From the NCBI GenBank assembly GCA_016765265.1, contig JAESQG010000516.1, positions 1 to 5,391 of the forward strand: DNA of 5,391 nucleotides, given 5' to 3'. Positions 1 through 5,391 of this stretch are shown here, piece after piece. Every line of letters begins with the position of its first letter. Within the stretch, counting starts at the first letter, position 1. Under the pieces are notes generated by a model that had not been told where the DNA came from, searched no databases, and saw only the letters and a program-made list of their open reading frames with translations. This DNA is from Pseudomonadales bacterium (GTDB lineage: Bacteria; Pseudomonadota; Gammaproteobacteria; Pseudomonadales; DC-out160). The position numbers and the translations under genes are program-made.

Positions 1-994
1 CAATAGGCAGCGCGTGTTTTCTCAATAGTGCTATGGGTGGTTTTTGTGTCTCTTTTAAGAAGTAGAACGCTCCCGGTAATAATACCGCAATAGTCTGACT
101 CTTTTTTAAAGCAACAACATCGCGTTCCTCAGTAAATTCCAAATGATCTACAGATAAGGCATTATATTTTGCAGCCAAAGGTGATGCCCCGCTATTAGAA
201 AGCTGATCACCGTGCATTTTTACCCTTAAACCATGATGAACTGCTGCCTGAAAGACTCGTTCACTCTGACTAACATTAAACGCAATGTTTTCACAAAATA
301 CATCGACGCTGCTCGCCAACGACAAGCGAGCCACTTCAGGTATCATTTCACTACAAACCAGTCCGATATACTCCTCTGTCTTGCCCTTGTATTCTGGAGG
401 AATAGCATGTGCTCCCAGGAATGTGGCCATCACTGTTTGCGGACCTTTTTCATCTAGCTGTCGGGCTACTCGTAATATTTTTAATTCATTTTCTGTATCC
501 AGACCATAGCCGGATTTTATTTCAATGGTAGTGACGCCTTCTCTAAAAAAACCCAGCGCCCGTTTCTTCGCTTGCTCGTACAACTGCTCGAAACTGGCAC
601 TTCGCGTGGCCGTTACGGTAGAATTGATACCACCGCCTTGTCGCGCAATGGTTTCGTAGCTGACGCCCTGTTGTCTTTGTTGATGTTCCGCTGAACGGTC
701 GCCTGCAAATATCAAATGGGTGTGGCAATCAATCAGTCCGGGTGTGATCCATTTTCGCTTCTTGCCAGTATCTTTAGCTAGATGAACTACGGTTTTCTCT
801 TTATCAAACGGGGGCAAATCATCCGCTTTGCCGATCCACGCTATGCTATCGCCCACAGTAGCAATTGCTCCATCCTCAATGCAGCCTGTGGGTGATGAGC
901 CTTCAAGGGGTTCCATGGTAGCAATATTGACGTCCAGCCACAGATGATCCCATACTTTATTATTTCTGTTTGAATGTTCAGTTTCGTCGCTCAT
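1..994 (-). CDS. hutI: Imidazolonepropionase, 5' part (C-terminus off the left edge)
   Basis: HutI hydrolyses 4-imidazolone-5-propionate to N-formimino-L-glutamate, the third step of cytoplasmic histidine breakdown. It belongs to the metal-dependent amidohydrolase superfamily. I translated the minus strand by hand from 994: 331 codons are open to the window edge with no frameshift. Visible landmarks are TPGLIDCHTH with the metal-ligand pair H91 and H93, R100, Y113 in a GVSYETIARQGGG block, Y163 in EIKSGYGLDTE, H196 in FLGAHA, the third metal histidine H261 in KMHGDQL, H284 in VDHLEF, and LPGAFYFLKET near the edge. These keep the spacing I recall for the Bacillus enzyme. The family is usually a little over 400 residues, so about 70-85 residues are missing. 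The conserved metal-binding Asp should lie a few codons beyond the edge. The ATG at 994 overlaps the hutG stop (ATGA) and has a strong GGAGG eight bases upstream. Identification is secure; only the end is unknown. Confidence 0.96.
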   Translation of the reverse strand, partial: MSDETEHSNRNNKVWDHLWLDVNIATMEPLEGSSPTGCIEDGAIATVGDSIAWIGKADDLPPFDKEKTVVHLAKDTGKKRKWITPGLIDCHTHLIFAGDRSAEHQQRQQGVSYETIARQGGGINSTVTATRSASFEQLYEQAKKRALGFFREGVTTIEIKSGYGLDTENELKILRVARQLDEKGPQTVMATFLGAHAIPPEYKGKTEEYIGLVCSEMIPEVARLSLASSVDVFCENIAFNVSQSERVFQAAVHHGLRVKMHGDQLSNSGASPLAAKYNALSVDHLEFTEERDVVALKKSQTIAVLLPGAFYFLKETQKPPIALLRKHALPI

Positions 995-1800
995 GTGTTC
1001 GGCCTCCATTGTAAAAGACCCTCGATCAGTTTTTTTAATAGCTCTTGTAGTCGCTCCGCTTTAACGGCATCGTATTCAAACTGCGGGTGATCAAGCGTCG
1101 CCTCTTCACTAAGATAGTTGCGTTGTATTAGCTCTAATTGAAAGCTATGGATTTGGTTTTTTGGATTGCCATAGTGCCGAGTAATATAACCACCTTTAAA
1201 TCTTTGGTTTGAAACGAGTTGATATTTTTTATCTTGCGACAATAATCGTAAAATCATTTTCTCCATCACAGGGCTGCAACTCTGACCACTGTGTGTCCCG
1301 ATATTCAGATCGGGCAACTCTCCTTCAAACAGCAAGGGCAACTCGGTGAGAATGGAATGCGCTTCAAATAAAATGACAAAGCCCTGCCGCCGTTTAATCT
1401 CTTCTAACTTCTCTTTTAGGCATTGATGATAGGGTTGCCAATACTGGTCAACTCTTTCAGCTATCTCTACTTCACTCGGCTCTTTACCTTGACGATAAAT
1501 AGGTTCGCCGGTAAACGTGTGGGAAGGAACCAGTGTGGTAGTTTTCGATCCTGGGTACAAGTCCTCACCCCCAGGCACACGGTTCAGATCAATAACGTAA
1601 CGGGAATAATTCGGTTTTATAAAATGAGCACCCAAGCCTTGAGCAAAACCATATAGACGATCGAGATGCCAATCTGTATCGGGGATCGATAAACCGGTGG
1701 CCGTCATCCCCACCGATATGGACTCAGGAATACGTGTTCCCATATGCGGAATACTAATCAGCAGCGGCGTGTCGCCCTGGACAAATTCTACACTGTTCAT
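991..1800 (-). CDS. hutG: N-formylglutamate deformylase (N-formylglutamate amidohydrolase)
   Basis: The product is 269 residues, the usual size for the HutG amidohydrolase that splits N-formylglutamate into formate and glutamate, the last step of the five-step histidine route. Family landmarks in order: QGDTPLLISIPHMG (8-21), DTDWHLDRLYGF (41-52), YSRYVIDLNR (65-74), FTGEPIYRQG (96-105), YWQPYH (120-125), FEAHSI (145-150), LFEGELPDLNIGT (157-169), RFKGGYITRHYG (200-211) and QLELIQRNYL (221-230). I chose the ATG at 1800 because known HutG proteins start just before the QGD-PLL block and because AAAGGT sits six bases upstream. The frame stays open to an ATG at 2010, but that extension runs antisense through the start of hutU and resembles no family N-terminus. 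One small oddity is FEAHS where many relatives have WDAHS, a conservative Asp-to-Glu change. It is first in a two-gene unit and overlaps hutI by four bases. This enzyme type implies a HutF deiminase elsewhere. It is not the arginase-like formiminoglutamase also called HutG. Confidence 0.95.
   Translation of the reverse strand: MNSVEFVQGDTPLLISIPHMGTRIPESISVGMTATGLSIPDTDWHLDRLYGFAQGLGAHFIKPNYSRYVIDLNRVPGGEDLYPGSKTTTLVPSHTFTGEPIYRQGKEPSEVEIAERVDQYWQPYHQCLKEKLEEIKRRQGFVILFEAHSILTELPLLFEGELPDLNIGTHSGQSCSPVMEKMILRLLSQDKKYQLVSNQRFKGGYITRHYGNPKNQIHSFQLELIQRNYLSEEATLDHPQFEYDAVKAERLQELLKKLIEGLLQWRPNT
1003..1007 (-). promoter_or_regulatory. Ribosome binding site of hutI
   Basis: On the minus strand the sequence reads GGAGG, eight bases before the ATG at 994. 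It is the best Shine-Dalgarno match among the four genes and lies inside the last codons of hutG. It fixes the hutI start and implies that hutI is translated from the hutG message, with independent ribosome loading as well as possible stop-start coupling. Confidence 0.85.
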
Positions 1801-1806
1801 TTCCAG

Positions 1807-1812
1807 ACCTTT
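1807..1812 (-). promoter_or_regulatory. Ribosome binding site of hutG
   Basis: On the minus strand AAAGGT stands six bases before the ATG at 1800. It is a moderate Shine-Dalgarno match at normal spacing and supports 1800 over the longer upstream starts that reach into hutU. Confidence 0.6.
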
Positions 1813-1827
1813 GATGCCAACAAAAGT

Positions 1828-1856
1828 TTTATTCTCATCTAAACTAAGATAGTCCA
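1828..1856 (-). promoter_or_regulatory. Candidate sigma-70-type promoter for hutG-hutI
   Basis: Read on the minus strand, TGGACT (1856-1851, four of six matches to TTGACA) is followed after 17 bases by AATAAA (1833-1828, four of six matches to TATAAT). Transcription would begin around 1820, giving a leader of roughly 20 bases that still includes the AAAGGT ribosome site. Spacing is ideal but both boxes are imperfect, so a chance match in AT-rich sequence is possible. Confidence 0.35.
1843..1853. repeat. Short inverted repeat, possible operator
   Basis: ACTA-AGA-TAGT has perfect 4-bp arms around a 3-bp centre and overlaps the candidate -35 box of hutG at 1851-1853. Its position near the middle of the divergent region suits a shared operator, but arms this short occur often by chance and it is not the HutC palindrome I would expect. 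Confidence 0.2.
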
Positions 1857-1882
1857 CCCCCAGGATATCTTCACTGCACATT

Positions 1883-1886
1883 GGGA
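1883..1886 (+). promoter_or_regulatory. Possible ribosome binding site of hutU
   Basis: GGGA lies 11 bases before the ATG at 1898, a slightly long spacing. It overlaps the alternative in-frame ATG at 1886, which has no ribosome site of its own at suitable distance (the nearest purine run, AGGA at 1862-1865, is 20 bases away). It modestly favours the 1898 start. Confidence 0.4.
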
Positions 1887-1897
1887 TGATACCGCTC

Positions 1898-3571
1898 ATG
1901 AAGACAGACTCTCGAAATAATCCCTCTCGCAATATCAAGGCCCCCCGAGGGACCACGCTAACGGCAAAATCCTGGCTCACCGAAGCCCCGCTACGGATGC
2001 TGATGAACAACCTTGATGCAGAAGTGGCTGAAAACCCCCATGAGTTGGTTGTCTATGGTGGGATAGGTCGCGCCGCTAGGAACTGGGCATGCTATGACGC
2101 CATCATTCAATCCTTACGAGATTTAGAGCTGGATGAAACGCTGCTGATCCAGTCAGGCAAGCCCGTCGGTATACTTAAAACCCATCACAATGCGCCCCGG
2201 GTGTTGATTGCGAATTCTAATTTGGTTCCCCACTGGGCTGATTGGCAACATTTTAACGAACTAGATCAAAAGGGTTTAATGATGTACGGCCAGATGACCG
2301 CCGGATCATGGATTTATATCGGTAGTCAAGGCATTGTACAAGGCACCTACGAAACCTTCGTTGCTATTGGGGTAAAACATTTTCAAGGTGATCTAAAAGG
2401 AAAATGGATTTTAACCGGTGGCTTAGGGGGCATGGGTGGCGCTCAACCCCTAGCCGCCACCATGGCCGGTGCATCAATGTTGGCGGTAGAAGTTGATGCA
2501 GAGCGCATTAAGAAAAGATTGGCCAGTGGTTACCTGGATGAAATGGTCACCGACCTTGATACTGCATTGGAAAAAATAAAACAGGCTACCCAACAGGGTC
2601 AAACACTTTCCGTGGGCTTGCTCGGTAACGCAGCTGAAGTATTTCCTGAGTTGATAAAACGCGGTATCAAACCGGATGTGGTGACCGACCAAACCAGCGC
2701 CCACGATCCCCTCAATGGCTACCTGCCAAAAGGCTGGACGCTAGAATACGCTAAAGAAGTGCGCCAAACATCACCCGAGAAAGTAGTCGATGCGGCAAAA
2801 GAATCCATGGCAATACAAGTACAAGCCATGCTGGCTTTTCATCAACAGGGGATTGCCACTCTCGACTATGGTAATAACATTCGCCAAATGGCGCTAGAGA
2901 AAGGCGTTAGCAACGCTTTCGACTTTCCCGGTTTTGTACCTGCGTATATTCGAGATTTATTTTGCCGTGGTATCGGCCCGTTTCGCTGGGTGGCTCTGTC
3001 AGGCGACCCAGAAGATATCTATAAGACTGACGCCAAAATGAAAGCGCTTATCCCCAACAACAAACCCCTACATCACTGGCTAGATATGGCCGCAGAGAAA
3101 ATTAAATTCCAGGGTTTGCCGTCGAGGATATGCTGGATAGGGCTAGGTGATCGTGCCCGCATCGGCGTCGCTTTTAATGAGATGGTGAAAAGCGGTGAGC
3201 TAAAAGCGCCTATTGTTATTGGCCGAGATCACCTTGATTCCGGTTCGGTAGCCAGCCCCAATAGAGAAACAGAGGGCATGTTAGACGGCTCCGACGCAGT
3301 ATCCGATTGGCCTTTATTAAATGCTTTATTGAATACCGCCAGCGGGGCTACTTGGGTAAGCTTCCATCACGGAGGTGGTGTGGGTATGGGATTTTCGCAA
3401 CACGCGGGAATGGTGATCGTCGCCGACGGTACAGACGATGCGAAACGCCGACTGGAAACAGTGCTCAGCAATGATCCCGCTACGGGGGTCATGCGACACG
3501 TTGACGCCGGATATGATATCGCTAAAGCCTGTGCAAAGGAAAACGATCTCAACCTTCCCATGGAAAAATAA
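1898..3571 (+). CDS. hutU: Urocanate hydratase (urocanase)
   Basis: HutU adds water to urocanate to give 4-imidazolone-5-propionate, the second step of histidine degradation, using tightly bound NAD+ as an electrophile. From the ATG at 1898 the protein is 557 residues, the length I recall for Pseudomonas putida urocanase. Landmarks are APRGTTLTAKSWLTEAPLRM near the N-terminus, VVYGGIGRAARN (about 52-62), QMTAGSWIYIGSQGIVQGTYETF, the glycine-rich NAD-binding LTGGLGGMGGAQPLAATMAG (173-192), VTDQTSAHDPLNGY, and RICWIGLG with C412 matching the known active-site cysteine (C410 in P. putida). IGRDHLDSGSVASPNRETEG and HHGGGVGMGFSQHAG complete the C-terminal part. An in-frame ATG four codons earlier (1886) is possible; the MKTD start fits family N-termini better and has GGGA upstream. 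It is first in a two-gene unit with hutH and diverges from hutG. No break or missing motif was seen. Confidence 0.97.
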   Translation: MKTDSRNNPSRNIKAPRGTTLTAKSWLTEAPLRMLMNNLDAEVAENPHELVVYGGIGRAARNWACYDAIIQSLRDLELDETLLIQSGKPVGILKTHHNAPRVLIANSNLVPHWADWQHFNELDQKGLMMYGQMTAGSWIYIGSQGIVQGTYETFVAIGVKHFQGDLKGKWILTGGLGGMGGAQPLAATMAGASMLAVEVDAERIKKRLASGYLDEMVTDLDTALEKIKQATQQGQTLSVGLLGNAAEVFPELIKRGIKPDVVTDQTSAHDPLNGYLPKGWTLEYAKEVRQTSPEKVVDAAKESMAIQVQAMLAFHQQGIATLDYGNNIRQMALEKGVSNAFDFPGFVPAYIRDLFCRGIGPFRWVALSGDPEDIYKTDAKMKALIPNNKPLHHWLDMAAEKIKFQGLPSRICWIGLGDRARIGVAFNEMVKSGELKAPIVIGRDHLDSGSVASPNRETEGMLDGSDAVSDWPLLNALLNTASGATWVSFHHGGGVGMGFSQHAGMVIVADGTDDAKRRLETVLSNDPATGVMRHVDAGYDIAKACAKENDLNLPMEK

Positions 3572-3591
3572 TCACAGCAAACTAATCACAG
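3569..3591 (+). repeat. Tandem 9-bp direct repeat in the hutU-hutH junction
   Basis: TAATCACAG occurs at 3569-3577 and again at 3583-3591, 14 bases apart; the first copy contains the hutU stop codon. It fills most of the 31-bp spacer. There is no hairpin or T-run here, so the spacer does not look like a terminator and hutU-hutH should be co-transcribed. The repeat may only reflect a small local duplication. Confidence 0.5.
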
Positions 3592-3602
3592 AAAAATCAA
3601 AT

Positions 3603-5156
3603 ATGACAAACGGGTCTTCAAGCAATAAAAAATACATCCTACAGGCCGGTAAACTAAGCCTCAAAGACTTGAGAGAATTTTACTCCCAAGGTGTGCAACT
3701 TGTACTGGAGTCTAAGGCACAACAAGCGATAGCGCGCTCCTGCCAAACATTACAATCCTTACTCGCCACCAACAAACCCATCTATGGCATCAACACCGGG
3801 TTTGGTTTGTTAGCGCAACAACAAATACCCTCTCATAAATTAGAAGAGTTACAAACTAAATTAGTCCTCTCTCACGCTGCCGGTGTCGGCCCACTTTTGA
3901 GCGATGAGATCGTCCGCCTAATCATGATTCTAAAAGTTAATGCGCTAGCACAAGGATACTCCGCTGTACGGTTGGACGTGATCGAAATGCTATTATTTTT
4001 TTTAGCACACGATATCTATCCCTGTATTCCCAGCAAAGGTTCTGTGGGAGCTAGCGGCGATTTAGCACCGCTAGCACATATGTCACTACCCTTAATTGGC
4101 CATGGGCAGGTAAGGCTTAATGGAGAAATACAAGATACCGCCGGCGCGCTGACACACTACGGCCTGCAACCACTGACACTGGGACCGAAGGAAGGCTTAG
4201 CACTATTGAACGGCACTCAAGTGTCAACCGCCATCGCCCTGGCCGCTTGTTTCAATATTGAAAATATTTTTAGTAGCGCAGTGGTATTTGGTGCCATGTC
4301 GGTGGATGCGGCGCGCGGTAGTGATTCGCCCTTTGACCAACGCATTCATCAATTGCGAGGCCACTCCTCCCAAACGGAAGTAGCTCGCACTTATCGAGAC
4401 TTGTTGAAAGGCAGTGCCATTCGCGCATCACATATACATTGCAAACGGGTTCAAGACCCCTATTCCTTGCGCTGCCAACCTCAAGTGATGGGCGCTTGTT
4501 TGGATCAATTACGATTTGCCGCAAGTCGTTTGGAGATCGAAAGTAATGGTGTCACCGATAATCCCCTTATTTTTTCGGATACCGGCGAGATTTTATCTGG
4601 CGGGAATTTTCATGCTGAACCCGTTGCCATGGCAGCAGATATGTTAGCCATTGTGATCGCTGAAATTGGGGCTCTTTCCGAAAGGAGAATTGCGCTACTT
4701 GTTGATCATAATTTAAGTGATTTACCGCCCTTTCTGGTGGACAATTGCGGGCTCAATTCTGGCTTTATGATTCCGCAAGTCACCGCTGCGGCATTAGTAA
4801 GCGAGAATAAATCCCTCGCCCATCCTGCTTCTGTGGATAGCTTGCCCACCTCAGCAAACCAGGAGGATCACGTTAGTATGGCCACTTTTGCCGCTCGGCG
4901 ATTATTAGATATGAGTGAGAATACGGCCTATATTATCGCAATCGAAGCCCTGGCCGCGTGTCAGGGAGTAGAACTGCGCAAGCCGCTAACGACCTCTAAA
5001 CCTCTACAAAAAGCGATGTCTATCATAAGAGAAAAAGTGCCGTTTTATCAAGAGGATAGACAACATTCATTGGATATAGAGGAGACGAGAGGCTTGGTGA
5101 AAGATGGTGAATTCAATCCGTTCATGTCTGCTGGGATGATGCTGTCTTTTGCCTAG
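3603..5156 (+). CDS. hutH: Histidine ammonia-lyase (histidase)
   Basis: HutH removes ammonia from L-histidine to give trans-urocanate, the committed first step of the pathway, in the cytoplasm. The 517-residue product is near the usual 505-515. The self-forming MIO cofactor triad A150-S151-G152 sits in GSVGASGDLAPLAHMSLPLIG. Other active-site blocks are present: Y61 in YGINTGFG, H91 in LSHAAG, N203 in LLNGTQ, Y287 and R290 in QDPYSLRCQPQVMG, F336 in GGNFHAEP, and E422 in QEDHVSM. These match the P. putida positions with an offset of about 7-8, from a slightly longer N-terminus. The start at 3603 follows the hutU stop by 31 bp. The frame is open further upstream inside hutU, but that part is not histidase-like. 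The ribosome site is poor: only an A-rich AGAAAAA stretch precedes it, with no GGAG core, so translation may depend on hutU traffic or on low local structure. Identification is secure; the start is likely. Confidence 0.97.
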   Translation: MTNGSSSNKKYILQAGKLSLKDLREFYSQGVQLVLESKAQQAIARSCQTLQSLLATNKPIYGINTGFGLLAQQQIPSHKLEELQTKLVLSHAAGVGPLLSDEIVRLIMILKVNALAQGYSAVRLDVIEMLLFFLAHDIYPCIPSKGSVGASGDLAPLAHMSLPLIGHGQVRLNGEIQDTAGALTHYGLQPLTLGPKEGLALLNGTQVSTAIALAACFNIENIFSSAVVFGAMSVDAARGSDSPFDQRIHQLRGHSSQTEVARTYRDLLKGSAIRASHIHCKRVQDPYSLRCQPQVMGACLDQLRFAASRLEIESNGVTDNPLIFSDTGEILSGGNFHAEPVAMAADMLAIVIAEIGALSERRIALLVDHNLSDLPPFLVDNCGLNSGFMIPQVTAAALVSENKSLAHPASVDSLPTSANQEDHVSMATFAARRLLDMSENTAYIIAIEALAACQGVELRKPLTTSKPLQKAMSIIREKVPFYQEDRQHSLDIEETRGLVKDGEFNPFMSAGMMLSFA

Positions 5157-5180
5157 ATACTATGATGAGTGGGCTAGAAA

Positions 5181-5391
5181 CTATATGGGTGGGTTTTCGG
5201 TTAGCCGTTTTTTGTTTTTGCCTGCAGCCAACTGACGGGAAATCTCTTTTTTCCACTGGGGTAAGGTGAGATCGTTGAGCTTCTTTTCCACAATGAATGA
5301 CATAGAAGATTTTGTTTTTTTGGGACCTTGCTGTGTTCTTACAAATGATAAATATCCAATAAGGCATGAGAAGCGCGCTGAGTTGAAAGGA
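5181..5391 (-). CDS. Possible 3' end of an unknown convergent gene (right edge)
   Basis: On the minus strand a frame is open from the right edge (codons from 5390) to a TAG at 5181-5183, giving 69 residues. I recognise no family. The last 40 residues, from an internal ATG at 5303, have protein-like composition: FIVEKKLNDLTLPQWKKEIS, then a lysine-rich tail ending in NPPI. That part has nine basic and four acidic residues, with no membrane segment or signal peptide. The stretch before it is less convincing (cysteine and aromatic rich, then QQGPKKTKSS). The ATG at 5303 has no Shine-Dalgarno site, so if coding is real it more likely enters from a gene starting beyond the window than as a 40-residue protein. 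It would converge on hutH with 24 bp between the stop codons. Chance openness over 210 bases of AT-rich DNA cannot be excluded. Confidence 0.35.
   Translation of the reverse strand, partial: PFNSARFSCLIGYLSFVRTQQGPKKTKSSMSFIVEKKLNDLTLPQWKKEISRQLAAGKNKKRLTENPPI
5198..5213 (+). terminator. Weak Rho-independent terminator candidate after hutH
   Basis: CGG-TTAG-CCG forms a 3-bp stem with a 4-base loop followed directly by six T (5208-5213) and, after a G, five more. The T-run is good but the stem is very short. An alternative 5-bp stem pairs GGCTA (5172-5176) with TAGCC (5202-5206) across a 25-base loop. It is about 40 bp past the hutH stop, where the end of the hutU-hutH message is expected. 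It lies inside the possible minus-strand coding frame described separately. Confidence 0.3.

Larger units (their letters stand above)
1801..1897. promoter_or_regulatory. Divergent control region between hutG-hutI and hutU-hutH
   Basis: These 97 bp separate the start codons of the two arms and contain no gene. It is the only intergenic space that could hold promoters for both. I see a plausible minus-strand promoter and a short inverted repeat, annotated separately, but no convincing plus-strand -35/-10 pair for hutU. I found no match to the sigma-54 pattern (GG-N10-GC) used for some hut promoters, no CRP-type TGTGA-N6-TCACA, and no clear copy of the TGTA/TACA palindrome associated with HutC. 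That the region controls both arms follows from gene layout; which regulator binds is unknown. Confidence 0.7.

Noticed and set aside
233..509. Two overlapping plus-strand open frames of 74 codons inside hutI
   Set aside because: Both are antisense to hutI, whose translation is continuous and motif-rich here; the small frames are chance openings.
543..728. Possible frameshift in hutI, suggested by a short minus-strand frame
   Set aside because: Manual translation from 994 to the left edge is uninterrupted and matches the family throughout, so the short frame is a shadow.
1423..1656. Plus-strand open frame of 77 codons inside hutG
   Set aside because: It lies wholly antisense to a well-supported gene, has no ribosome site and no recognisable protein features.
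1881..1897. Sigma-54-like GG...GC pattern just before hutU
   Set aside because: The spacing between GG (1883-1884) and GC (1894-1895) is nine bases rather than ten and the flanking bases do not fit the consensus.
3367..3561. Minus-strand open frame inside the 3' end of hutU
   Set aside because: It is a shadow of the HutU glycine-rich C-terminal region; its proline and serine bias reflects the complementary codons.
3438..3602. Upstream extension of the hutH frame into hutU
   Set aside because: The added 55 residues overlap hutU in another frame and do not resemble a histidase N-terminus; the ATG at 3603 gives the family length.
5122..5367. Minus-strand open frame of 81 codons overlapping the end of hutH
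   Set aside because: It overlaps hutH by 35 bp, has no ribosome site and a poor composition; the neighbouring frame ending at 5181 looks more protein-like.

Overview
The window is a histidine-utilisation (hut) locus carrying the four core genes of the histidine-to-glutamate pathway. Protein sequence style, a 557-residue urocanase very like the Pseudomonas enzyme, a HutG-type deformylase and moderate GC content (below half by eye) suggest a gammaproteobacterium, probably free-living and perhaps marine. The species-level inference is weak. No rRNA, tRNA, CRISPR array, insertion sequence or phage gene was seen.

Layout: the left third is on the minus strand. hutG (991-1800) is followed by hutI (994 down to the left edge, cut at residue 331), joined by an ATGA stop/start overlap. 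The right two thirds are on the plus strand: hutU (1898-3571), then hutH (3603-5156) after a 31-bp gap. The two pairs diverge from a 97-bp region (1801-1897) that must hold the start signals for both arms, unless a promoter lies inside a coding region. The last 235 bp hold no gene I can name. They contain a weak terminator-like hairpin and an open minus-strand frame entering from the right edge that may be the 3' end of an unknown convergent gene.

The genes work in the order HutH (histidine to urocanate plus ammonia), HutU (urocanate to imidazolonepropionate), HutI (to N-formimino-glutamate) and HutG (release of glutamate). HutG of this type acts on N-formylglutamate, which implies the five-step route with a formiminoglutamate deiminase (HutF) encoded outside the window. 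The repressor HutC and a histidine or urocanate transporter are also absent here.

All catalytic signatures I could check are intact and I saw no frameshift. This looks like an ordinary, functional catabolic locus. I found no convincing evidence of a previously undescribed system. The points most worth a second look are the compact divergent control region and the unexplained frame at the right end.
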